Assembly: GCF_963677725.1 (NCBI RefSeq)
Contig: NZ_OY782507.1
Coordinates: 1,302,001-1,366,000 of the forward strand
DNA: 64,000 nucleotides
Source: an uncultured Cohaesibacter sp.
Lineage (GTDB): Bacteria > Pseudomonadota > Alphaproteobacteria > Rhizobiales > Cohaesibacteraceae
Direction of reading: 5' to 3'
A program made the position numbers and the translations under genes. The first letter of the stretch is position 1; every line of letters begins with the position of its first letter. The notes under the pieces were generated by a model, which was not told the DNA's origin, searched no databases, and saw only the letters and a list, made by a program, of their open reading frames with translations. This document shows positions 56,012 to 63,969 of the stretch, piece after piece.

Positions 56012-56389
56012 TCAGAGATTATCGACAGTGACGACCTGAAAAGTAAAAAGGTCACCATCTTCATCCTTGATGGACACATACTCGCCCGGCTTGAAGGCAT
56101 GCAGGCCAAAGCGATAACCCGCTTCAACGTCATCTTCGCCTTCGATATCATAGGTAAAAGCCCAACTGCCGCCGGGGCGGTGGATCAGGTGACCATGCTC
56201 GTCATTCTCCCCCTGCCAGAAACGACGGACCCGACATTGAGTCCGGTGCTTTTTCCAGATCGTCGCATCGATGTGGCCTTCGTCGTCCAGAGGCGCGACA
56301 AATTCATAACCATGCTGTGCGCTGCCCGAAGGAAATTGGGCGTTGCGCGCCAGATTAAGTCGAACCTTTTTCATGATTCCATCAGACAT
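56012..56389 (-). CDS. Small conserved protein of unknown function behind an FNR-type box
   Basis: 125 residues from the ATG at 56389 (AAGGAGG upstream), or 120 from a second ATG at 56374. Predicted beta-rich and soluble: KKVRLNLARNAQFPSGSAQHGYEFVAPLDDEGHID, then IWKKHRTQCRVRRFWQGE, GHLIHRPGGSWAFTYD and EYVSIKDEDGDLFTFQV. I believe similar proteins occur in rhizobial FixK-controlled gene sets, but cannot verify this here. A perfect FNR/FixK-type box sits 33-46 bases upstream of the ATG. Confidence 0.78.
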   Translation of the reverse strand: MSDGIMKKVRLNLARNAQFPSGSAQHGYEFVAPLDDEGHIDATIWKKHRTQCRVRRFWQGENDEHGHLIHRPGGSWAFTYDIEGEDDVEAGYRFGLHAFKPGEYVSIKDEDGDLFTFQVVTVDNL

Positions 56390-56421
56390 CGCATCCTCCT
56401 TACTTTGCGGAATGATTTATA

Positions 56422-56435
56422 TTGATGCATATCAA
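56422..56435. promoter_or_regulatory. FNR/FixK-type box close to the small conserved gene
   Basis: TTGATGCATATCAA, a perfect TTGAT-N4-ATCAA site, 33-46 bases before the gene at 56389. So close a position implies a very short leader if it acts as a class II activator site. Confidence 0.82.
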
Positions 56436-56632
56436 GCATCCTGGCAAACAAAACCGCAGATTGTTATTTCCACAGCAAATAAGGTTTACTTAAACGCTCC
56501 AAATTGCCGCACAAAAGAGAATTTTGTGCAGCTTTCTCCCATTTACCTTAAAAGGCTGATTTACAGGCAGTTTTTGCAAGATATGACGTGGCGTTTGATA
56601 CAGCAATTGTCGCATATGGGCGCTTACTGACC

Positions 56633-56646
56633 TTGATTTCTATCAA
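56633..56646. promoter_or_regulatory. FNR/FixK-type box upstream of the APH/ATPase-like gene
   Basis: TTGATTTCTATCAA, a perfect TTGAT-N4-ATCAA site, 112-125 bases before the ATG at 56758. It is the second box in the 368-base divergent region. Confidence 0.82.
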
Positions 56647-56757
56647 TGCGATTATTGTCGTCAACCGCCAAGGTTGAACCAACAGTAAAGGTAGGCATCC
56701 CGACGTTGCATTTAAAGCCCGACCTTTTTTCCTGATACCTCTTTCGGACATAATTGG

Positions 56758-58602
56758 ATGGACATTCCCTTTTCCCAAGTTACGGCACCAAAGCCTTCAG
56801 ATGGCACCAAGGAGGATCGCTTGCATCGCGATGCCCAGGCGTCCGGGGCTGTCTTGCCACTGGCTGGGGATGCGGGATTGCTGGCTTTTCTGGGCGACGT
56901 CAACAGCCATGCCATGACCAAGACGGTTGAGCGGATCGACTCTGCGGACTGCATTCTGTTTCTGACCGACCATCACTGCTACAAGCTCAGACGCGAGATG
57001 CCCCTTGAGCAGTCCTTCAGCCTGAGCCTTGAGCAGCGGCATGAACGGGCCTTTGAAGAAATCAAGCTGGGAAAGAGTTTTGCACCGGATCTCTATATCG
57101 GCCTTGTGCCCGTGCGCTTTAATGAAGACGGGTTTTATGTTGATCATGCCGCCATTGAGGAAGGCACCAGTCGCTCCATGCGGATTGCGGGCGTTGAAAC
57201 GGATCCGGTGGTGGAATGGCTGATCAAGATGCGTCGCTACGATGTGTCGAAAAGCCTGAGCAAGAGCGTCGAGATCTACCGTCCGAATTTCACAGAGTGC
57301 CACAAGCTCGCCGAGCTGGTGGCGAAAACGCCTGATGCAGCCGAGCAGATTGACAGCCAACGGGCGGCGGTCTGGCAGCGGCATTTGTCGCAAATGCTGG
57401 CCAGCTTTTCACCAGCCGTGCGGCAAATGGAGCAGAAGACAAAGCAGCAGACCCTGCGTGCCTGCCTGAACCGCGCTCTCTATCGGGTTGGGGCATTGAG
57501 TGAGCATTTGGTGGATCGCAGCAAACGCGGTTTGTTCGGTGAGATTCACGGCAATGTCGGCCTCGAAAACGTGCTTCAGACGTCCAAAGGTTTGCAGCTG
57601 GTCAATCCTGCAGTTGGACAACTCGGTCATGACAGCCAGGCATGGTTTGGTGATCCGGTCTATGATCTTGCTTCGCTGGTAGCCGAATTGTGGGCACGGG
57701 GCCTCAACCGTCAGGCCAACTGGGTCTTTTCCCATTATTGTAACAATTTGCTCGACAGCCATGAAGTGGATGGTTTGCAGGCGATGGACCTCTATCTGTT
57801 TGTCAGCGCCTTTGAAAAAGCCCGTCAATTGTCATTTCAGAAGCCTGTCTTCGATAACGGCGCCTCACAGGAACAAAGACTGTTCCGTGGCTATGTAAAG
57901 ACGGCGCGGGACAGTCTGGTTCAGGATGAAGCCAAGTTGATTGTTCTGGGGGGCAGCCTTCAGGCCAATCGGTCGCATCTGGCGCGCTTGTTGGCCCCCG
58001 TCATCGGGCGTATGCCGGGCGCTGCCTATATGTCAGCTTATCAGGAAATGCTGTCGCTCTATGACGTAAGCCATGAAAGCGAGCTGCCGCAATCCGCTCA
58101 CAGGCGGTCGGTCTGGCATCTCGTCTATCGTCGGTTGGCGACGAAGGCGCAGCTGGCGCTGCAGGCTGGCTATTCCGTTATTTTGTCCGGTGCGTTCGAC
58201 AGCCCGAGCAGTCGGCGGAATCTAACCATACTGCAACAGCAAATTGGCCCATCGGTGCCGCTGCAAGCCTTCTATCTGTTCGATCCTGTGGGCGAGCAGA
58301 GGACTTGTGCTGATGGCACCAATGCGCATAATGGACAGAGGCTTCCCAGCTGGATGCGGGAGATGGAGCATCTCAGCCGCCCTGACAATCATGCGATCAC
58401 TGACCCTGTGCTCGGTAGCGTTTCTTTCGATGCGCCCTTGCCGCGCGACAATGGCTTGGTCCTTGACAGTGATGATGACAGTCTCGACTGGACGAGCTGG
58501 ACCGAACTGGACGCGTCCCGCTCTGTCGGGTCGTTGGTCGATCAGGTGCTTGGCCATGTCAATCCGGTGTGGGTGCCAATCGCGGAAGGCACTTTGCATT
58601 GA
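56758..58602 (+). CDS. Degenerate aminoglycoside-phosphotransferase/ATPase fusion protein
   Basis: 614 residues. Overall layout matches a two-domain family common in proteobacteria: an APH-like kinase half (about 40-390) joined to a P-loop ATPase half (about 393-600). The frame is intact, yet both catalytic sites look lost. The kinase loop HGDLHLxN reads HGNVGLEN (264-271) with Asn for the catalytic Asp; the metal DCIEF motif reads LVNPAVGQ. The Walker A GGLSGTGKS reads GGSLQANRS (398-406), losing two Gly and the Lys. Secondary motifs (RxD, DAxF) are also altered. Probably a pseudoenzyme with a binding or regulatory role. An FNR/FixK-type box is upstream. Confidence 0.82.
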   Translation: MDIPFSQVTAPKPSDGTKEDRLHRDAQASGAVLPLAGDAGLLAFLGDVNSHAMTKTVERIDSADCILFLTDHHCYKLRREMPLEQSFSLSLEQRHERAFEEIKLGKSFAPDLYIGLVPVRFNEDGFYVDHAAIEEGTSRSMRIAGVETDPVVEWLIKMRRYDVSKSLSKSVEIYRPNFTECHKLAELVAKTPDAAEQIDSQRAAVWQRHLSQMLASFSPAVRQMEQKTKQQTLRACLNRALYRVGALSEHLVDRSKRGLFGEIHGNVGLENVLQTSKGLQLVNPAVGQLGHDSQAWFGDPVYDLASLVAELWARGLNRQANWVFSHYCNNLLDSHEVDGLQAMDLYLFVSAFEKARQLSFQKPVFDNGASQEQRLFRGYVKTARDSLVQDEAKLIVLGGSLQANRSHLARLLAPVIGRMPGAAYMSAYQEMLSLYDVSHESELPQSAHRRSVWHLVYRRLATKAQLALQAGYSVILSGAFDSPSSRRNLTILQQQIGPSVPLQAFYLFDPVGEQRTCADGTNAHNGQRLPSWMREMEHLSRPDNHAITDPVLGSVSFDAPLPRDNGLVLDSDDDSLDWTSWTELDASRSVGSLVDQVLGHVNPVWVPIAEGTLH

Positions 58603-58709
58603 TGCCAATTGAGACCTACACCACACGATAACGCATGGTTTGAGCAAACAGGCTGGGTCAGTACATTCGCCTTATAGCCATGATCTGCTGACAGAATCAC
58701 GTCAAACGA

Positions 58710-60902
58710 TCAGGCTGCGGAATATTGTCGATCGCGTTCGATCTTAGCCTCGAGCCGGCGGAAACGGCTCTGTACCAGCGTGCCGAGACCTTCTTGGCTG
58801 GAGACAGAAATCTCCCCTCCAACCGCATCGACCAGACGCGCTACCAGCATTAATGGCAACACTTGCCCCAGACCGATGGAATCGAGAGCATGCTCTTCCT
58901 TGAATGGCTCAAGGATTGCTCGGATCTGCCTTGGTGACAATGCGGAACCGGTATCGAGGCATTCGAGCACAATGCCATGGCCGTGGCCATGTTCGCGCAA
59001 TTCGATGCGAACCGGTTGGGCATCATGGCTGTTCAACCGGTTGAGCGCGGCTTCGACCAACAGATAAAGAATGCGATTGAAAGCATTGTGGTCACCGGCG
59101 GCGACCAGACCGCTTTTGGCAGGACAGTCAATCTGGATCGGGCTGTTGCGAATTTCGGCGCAGGCGGTGATATAAGTGGCTTGTTCAGCCAGCATCTCAG
59201 CCAGATCACATTCATGATCGCGCGAGAAGAAGCCACGGGCCCGGGCGTCGGTCAGGTCACGCATCAATTCGATGTTGTGAGCACTTCGAGCAATGACGTC
59301 GGCGGCAGTGATGACAATTGTCTCGATTTCCTTCAGATCAGCCTGAAGCTTCAGATGGCGGGTGAATTGCTCCAGATCGCGCATCATCGGCCCCATGAGG
59401 ATCTCCAGTGCCTGCGACAACCATGCCTGGAACTGTGCCCCACCCATTTGGGAATTGCGTCCCCTCAAGGTGTTTTCCAGCAACAACAGAATGTCTTCAG
59501 CCTTCACCCGCAAAGTGTCTTCGGCCAAGCGGATGTTGGTGGTCATCTGGGAAGCCTGCTTGGAATCGGTACTGGTGGCCTGAATTCGGTCAGTTGCCCG
59601 ATGGGTTTCGGTCCGCAGCTTGACGATCGCGTCGCTGAAACCGGAGGACAATTGGGTCAGATGCACCGTGTTGCTGTCCGGGGATCCATATTGCTTGCCG
59701 GTCGAGACCAGCAATTGAGAAATCAGGAAGTCCAACTCGCTTTGCAGACCAAAATGAGCACGAGACAGTCCAATAGCCTCGGTCTCTTCACTGACACGCA
59801 AGTTGATCACCATGGATATGATCTGGGCTGCCAAAAACGTGACTGAGTAAGACCATGCGGCGATCACGGCAATGCCCATGAGCTGCACCATCAATTGGTC
59901 GATTGAGGAAATGGCGCTGCTCTGCCACAAGGCTGGCGCGATGAGACCACCGATCAGACCACCGGCCAGAAAGGAAGCGATCAAATCACCGGGATCATCC
60001 AATTCGATGGTCACCATGAGGCGGCGCAACCCAATACAGACAGTGCCTGCAAACAGGCCAGTCAGCGCCGCATTGGCGTTGGTGCTATGCTGGGCAAAGG
60101 CAATGAGCGCAACAGCACCGGCCAGCGAGGCGGCCAGCAGATCAATCGCCGACCCGGTGCCGGAGCGAGACCGGATGAGCAGCAAACAAAGCGAGGCGAT
60201 GGCGGCAAAGCTGGCACCCAACAATACCTTGAACATGAGGGATGGCATGGCACCAATGATTTCCACCTGCCCGGCACTCAAAAGGGCCAGCCCAAAGATC
60301 ATCAGGATTACGCCCATGGCATGATAGGTGGGGCTGTGGCCACGTGGCCGATCATTTTGCAGCGGGAACCGACCGTGACGCGGGCCAATGAAGTTGCTCA
60401 CAGCCAGCGCGACAAAGCCTGCTGACACAAAGATGACCACTGAACCACCGTGATCGATAAAGCCAAGAGCGGCGAGCCAGCCGGGCTCCCCTGCTCCGGA
60501 TGCCCATGCCCAGTGAGCAACAATCGGCACAACAAAAATGGCTACGAAGATGGAAAGAAGTGTGCCACCAGCAAAACTGCCGCGTTCAACCATGGCTGCC
60601 GTAGCAAGGATTGGCGGAATGGAAAAGAGATAGATGGTGCGCAGATCTTCCGCGCCATTGAACAGTTCCATCTGATCGAGCATCAGGAAACCGGTGCCAA
60701 CAAATCCCAGATAGCTTTTGCCTTCGAACAAGCCATAGCCGAACATCCAGAAGCAGACCAGCGACAGACAGAAGGCCGTCATGATGCGGGTAACCGTATC
60801 AAGCTCGTTGCGGCTTTTGACGCGGCCAGATAGCAGCAACATCACCCCCATGGGGAGACCAAGGCCAGCAATCGTCATCAGCAATTGCGCAAGTTCCAAC
60901 AT
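58710..60902 (-). CDS. Amt-like membrane sensor with histidine-kinase-like tail
   Basis: 730 residues. The first 385 match the ammonium transporter fold (about eleven helices): FGYGLFEGKS, LGFIDHGGSVVIFVSAGFVAL, ending in RVSEETEAIGLSRAHFG, the Amt C-terminal signature. The two pore histidines are both Phe (Phe158 and Phe311), so ammonium conduction is unlikely. A coiled-coil (about 390-560) leads to a HATPase-like domain (about 590-715) with a poor N-box (RILYLLVEAAL, Glu617 at the Asn site) and weak G-boxes (DTGSAL, GLGQVL). No clear phospho-His. Most likely a signalling protein derived from an Amt-sensor kinase. The gene is convergent with the APH-like gene. Confidence 0.85.
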   Translation of the reverse strand: MLELAQLLMTIAGLGLPMGVMLLLSGRVKSRNELDTVTRIMTAFCLSLVCFWMFGYGLFEGKSYLGFVGTGFLMLDQMELFNGAEDLRTIYLFSIPPILATAAMVERGSFAGGTLLSIFVAIFVVPIVAHWAWASGAGEPGWLAALGFIDHGGSVVIFVSAGFVALAVSNFIGPRHGRFPLQNDRPRGHSPTYHAMGVILMIFGLALLSAGQVEIIGAMPSLMFKVLLGASFAAIASLCLLLIRSRSGTGSAIDLLAASLAGAVALIAFAQHSTNANAALTGLFAGTVCIGLRRLMVTIELDDPGDLIASFLAGGLIGGLIAPALWQSSAISSIDQLMVQLMGIAVIAAWSYSVTFLAAQIISMVINLRVSEETEAIGLSRAHFGLQSELDFLISQLLVSTGKQYGSPDSNTVHLTQLSSGFSDAIVKLRTETHRATDRIQATSTDSKQASQMTTNIRLAEDTLRVKAEDILLLLENTLRGRNSQMGGAQFQAWLSQALEILMGPMMRDLEQFTRHLKLQADLKEIETIVITAADVIARSAHNIELMRDLTDARARGFFSRDHECDLAEMLAEQATYITACAEIRNSPIQIDCPAKSGLVAAGDHNAFNRILYLLVEAALNRLNSHDAQPVRIELREHGHGHGIVLECLDTGSALSPRQIRAILEPFKEEHALDSIGLGQVLPLMLVARLVDAVGGEISVSSQEGLGTLVQSRFRRLEAKIERDRQYSAA

Positions 60903-61150
60903 TTCAAACCAATCCGTAGCTAGCTGATGGATCTGATCTTCAGACGACAGTGGTCCAATGCGCAGACAAAAAAGCGCGATGCCGTCAAATCAGCTCACCA
61001 ATCAGATCGAAGCTTAGGGTTAATATGGTTAACCGCGGGCTAACTGCCCCCAAAAGGCGCGAAAAGTCGCGAAAAAAGTGCAGAGAAGCGCTAGGAGGCC
61101 AATTGATTGATCAATCACCAATATAAATCTTGCCTATTGTGTGCCGCATA
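60903..61150. other. Promoter region of the Amt-like sensor
   Basis: About 250 bases. It has a near CtrA-type site (TTAA-N7-CTAA at 61029-61043) and a 14-bp palindrome at 61104-61117. No gene seen. Confidence 0.45.
61104..61117. promoter_or_regulatory. 14-bp perfect palindrome
   Basis: TGATTGATCAATCA, a perfect palindrome about 200 bases upstream of the Amt-like sensor gene. It resembles FNR/CRP half sites but with a 2-base centre, so the regulator is unknown. Confidence 0.5.
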
Positions 61151-61684
61151 TCAGGGGTTGAACCGGTTTCCATCTGCATCCGCCAGTCCCACTAGCAGAT
61201 GCTCCCCGTCTTTTGCGACCCGCATTAGCCCAAAGCGGGCCCTTTGATAGAGGGAAGCATGACCTTCCTGAAAGAAGAAGGAGGTGGGCGTCAATTTGAT
61301 GGTTTCGGGCTTGGCGCGGAGGCGATGCTGGACAGAGAGGAGCTTTTCTCCGTCTGCCAGACTTTCGCCTCGGTGCAATCGGGCAAAGCTTGCATGCTGG
61401 TTATCCTCTATGCGCACGACAAGGGCCTTCACCTTCTCTCTTGGGGTGTCTTGTCTGGTCTCTTTATCCTGTTGGGAGAGGGTTTGTAAGGCTTTGTTGG
61501 CTTCCTCGACCAGCTTGAAACGAAGGCGCATATAGTCCCCCTGCATGAGCGAGCGCGGGTCGACCGGGGCAAGCTCAATCAGGATCATTTCGCCGTTGGC
61601 GCGCAGATCTTCCTTTTGAAAAATCGCCGCATTGAAGAAGAAGAGGATCGGCAGCAGAACCAGCGGAATGGCAATGTTACGCAT
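61151..61684 (-). CDS. GDYXXLXY-domain protein
   Basis: 177 residues from the ATG at 61684, with GGGAGGAGCG upstream; the longer frame is antisense-like. An N-terminal membrane helix (about 3-20) precedes a periplasmic domain with the defining motif SLMQGDYMRLRF. The family is normally encoded after DUF2157/DUF4401 membrane proteins, exactly as here. Its ATG overlaps the DUF4401 stop by eight bases, so they are translationally coupled. Function unknown, presumably an envelope complex. Confidence 0.88.
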   Translation of the reverse strand: MRNIAIPLVLLPILFFFNAAIFQKEDLRANGEMILIELAPVDPRSLMQGDYMRLRFKLVEEANKALQTLSQQDKETRQDTPREKVKALVVRIEDNQHASFARLHRGESLADGEKLLSVQHRLRAKPETIKLTPTSFFFQEGHASLYQRARFGLMRVAKDGEHLLVGLADADGNRFNP

Positions 61685-62924
61685 CTGACGCTCCTCCCTC
61701 ATGTCCTTGTGATATCTGGCGAAGATCGGGACGGCTTTCGGGCTTTTTGTTCCAGCCGCGCCAGTGAATATAGCCAGCGGCCGCCAACAACAACAGGCCG
61801 GAGGCAACAAGGATGGCGGACTTTTCCAGCAGCGACAGATTGAGCGCATAATAGAAGCGGATGCCGAAACCAAGGGCGAAAAGAAAGCCCAATATCGAAT
61901 GCGCCGGGCGATGTGTGGCATAACCAAGTACCAGAAGCCCCAGTGCCAGCAGAATACCGGGGTCGGACAAGCCACCAAGGATCAGCACGCCGATAATGGC
62001 AATCAAAAGCGGATGATCAAACGAAATGGCGCGCGACCGCGTCCATTGATTGCGACCAGCCCAAAGGATGAGGGCAATGAGCGCCATGGTCAGCAGGATC
62101 TGGGTTGGTGAGGTATAAAAAAAGGCATCAAAATGCAGTCCCACGTCCGGGCTCTGACCATTTGGCAAGACGACAGCTGCCCAATCAACGAAGGTGGCGA
62201 CAATGCCCACCCCGATGCAAAGAGAGACCAGCAAGGCATCATAAAGCGACGTCAAATGCCGACGCCAAGCGCTCCACCGTAGGAAGGCGGCAAGTAGCAG
62301 CAGATGCAGCAGGATAAGGCTTGAAAAGGTCAACACACCGGATGTGTCCGGACCATCGCTGACCATCGCCACCCAGAGGGCAACGAGAAAAGCAATCGCC
62401 GCCAGAAACCGTTCAAGGGAGGATGGGAAGAGCAGGAAACTGAGAATCCCGACAAAGCCGAGTGCCGCAACAATCGGCCATATCCAGCCAATATCGAGCA
62501 AGGGCTCGAAATATTGCACCAACCCGGCAACCAGGGCCACCTTGCCTGCCTGCAACAAAGTCAGGGCCAATTGCAGGGAGAAATCCTGAACGAGACCTGT
62601 CTTGGTGATGCCCAGACGATAGAGCAGCATGGCAGCGATCATCAGCCCAACCCCATTCATGCTGAGGCTGATTGGCTGGCTATTGAAGAGGCCTAAGAGA
62701 TAGAGCAGATAGGCTATCAGAAATCCGGCAATGATGGCCCCGATGCCTGTCAAAGCGCGCAAATAAAGCGGGGCTTCTTCGCGCTCTTGACCATGAAGCC
62801 GGACAAGACCGGTATAGATCGCGTGCTTTTTCTCAGCAGACAGGTCGGGACGTATCGTATCGATATAGGTCAGCCATTTGATGGCGTCGCTGCCTTTGCT
62901 TGTCCATTGAAACAGGTCAGACAT
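61677..62924 (-). CDS. DUF4401 membrane protein
   Basis: 415 residues from the ATG at 62924; 28 codons more are open upstream. A cytoplasmic N-terminal part (LFQWTSKGSDAIKWL) precedes about twelve membrane helices. Both the start and the stop overlap neighbouring genes by eight bases, so the three-gene operon is tightly coupled. DUF4401, DUF2157 and GDYXXLXY proteins occur together, but no activity is known. Confidence 0.87.
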   Translation of the reverse strand: MSDLFQWTSKGSDAIKWLTYIDTIRPDLSAEKKHAIYTGLVRLHGQEREEAPLYLRALTGIGAIIAGFLIAYLLYLLGLFNSQPISLSMNGVGLMIAAMLLYRLGITKTGLVQDFSLQLALTLLQAGKVALVAGLVQYFEPLLDIGWIWPIVAALGFVGILSFLLFPSSLERFLAAIAFLVALWVAMVSDGPDTSGVLTFSSLILLHLLLLAAFLRWSAWRRHLTSLYDALLVSLCIGVGIVATFVDWAAVVLPNGQSPDVGLHFDAFFYTSPTQILLTMALIALILWAGRNQWTRSRAISFDHPLLIAIIGVLILGGLSDPGILLALGLLVLGYATHRPAHSILGFLFALGFGIRFYYALNLSLLEKSAILVASGLLLLAAAGYIHWRGWNKKPESRPDLRQISQGHEGGASDA

Positions 62925-63969
62925 TGGCCTCTTCCTCCCGAACATGGTCCTTGGACAACAGGTCGCGCAAATAGCCCGCCGATAAGGCAAACACCCCGAT
63001 TGCGACAAGGGCAGTGAAGAAGGTGATACTTAGGTTCGAGAAATCAAGCGCGTCTAGCAGGTTGGCGCAGAGCAGCACAACGAGCAGAGAGGCAAGCAGC
63101 AAAATCATGGCAAGCGAAGGGATATCCTTAGCCATCAGGCGATAGCCAAGAAACAGGGCCGTGATCACGACAGAGGCGACAATCGCCGCCATCAGCAACA
63201 ACGTGCTTTCAAACGGCGAGGAATAGCCTTGATAGAGAAACGGGAAGCATGTTGCCAAAATAACCGCCAACAGCAGCCAGCGGGTCCAGAGCGGAGCGAG
63301 CCAGTGGGATGGTTTGCCCAAGATCAGCGCTTCCCTACCTGCCAGCAGCAACAGATTGAAGGTGGCCATCACCATGCTCAACTTGTCTGTTTTGTGTGCC
63401 CCGGCATCAAGGGTCTGATCCCACCATAAGGACAGAGCGAGATTGACCAGGGCCACCCAAAGCAACCAATGAAAAGGAGACCGACTGAGGACAGTCCAGG
63501 GTGTGATCGCAGCAGCCCAGACGGCAAAAAGGGTCCAGGCATCGGCGCCACTTTGATAGATTTGACCAAAAGACGCCATAAACACCCCGACAAGCACGGA
63601 CGAAGCGATCAGCAGCAACTGACCAACGATCGTGTCGCGCCCGAACCACCATGCTCCCAGCGTGGTGGCAATCAGAGCTGCCTGAATGAGGCCAAGCTTT
63701 GCAAGGTCAGGCAGGCTCGCCCAGTTGAAGGCAAAGAAAAAGACGATCCCGGTCAGGACCAGTCCGGTGCCAAAAGCCAGCAACAGGCGAATGACCCATT
63801 GCGCCCACATATGGGGCGGGTGCAGCCATTCAAGGCTCGCACGTCGAAGCTCGGCATCGATGTCGCCTTGAGCGGCCAACGCATCGAGCATGGATCTGTC
63901 GATCACAATGCGTGAGAGATCAACGGCCCCCGCCTCTTGCGCCTCACTGTGCCTTTGTCTCTTGGGCAT
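62917..63969 (-). CDS. DUF2157 membrane protein (5' end near window edge)
   Basis: 350 residues from the ATG at 63969 (GAGG six bases upstream); the frame is open to 63996 and a start beyond the window is possible. An N-terminal soluble DUF2157 region (about 15-60: LDALAAQGDIDAELRRASLEWL) leads to about ten helices. The 5' end carries a 15-base near-repeat (AACCTCATCTGG at 63974 and 63989), which encodes QMRL twice if translation begins earlier. First visible gene of the operon. Confidence 0.83.
   Translation of the reverse strand: MPKRQRHSEAQEAGAVDLSRIVIDRSMLDALAAQGDIDAELRRASLEWLHPPHMWAQWVIRLLLAFGTGLVLTGIVFFFAFNWASLPDLAKLGLIQAALIATTLGAWWFGRDTIVGQLLLIASSVLVGVFMASFGQIYQSGADAWTLFAVWAAAITPWTVLSRSPFHWLLWVALVNLALSLWWDQTLDAGAHKTDKLSMVMATFNLLLLAGREALILGKPSHWLAPLWTRWLLLAVILATCFPFLYQGYSSPFESTLLLMAAIVASVVITALFLGYRLMAKDIPSLAMILLLASLLVVLLCANLLDALDFSNLSITFFTALVAIGVFALSAGYLRDLLSKDHVREEEANV

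Noticed and set aside
61018..61033. TTAA-TATGG-TTAA as a CtrA site
   Set aside because: The spacer is five bases rather than seven; only the adjacent TTAA-N7-CTAA is a near match.
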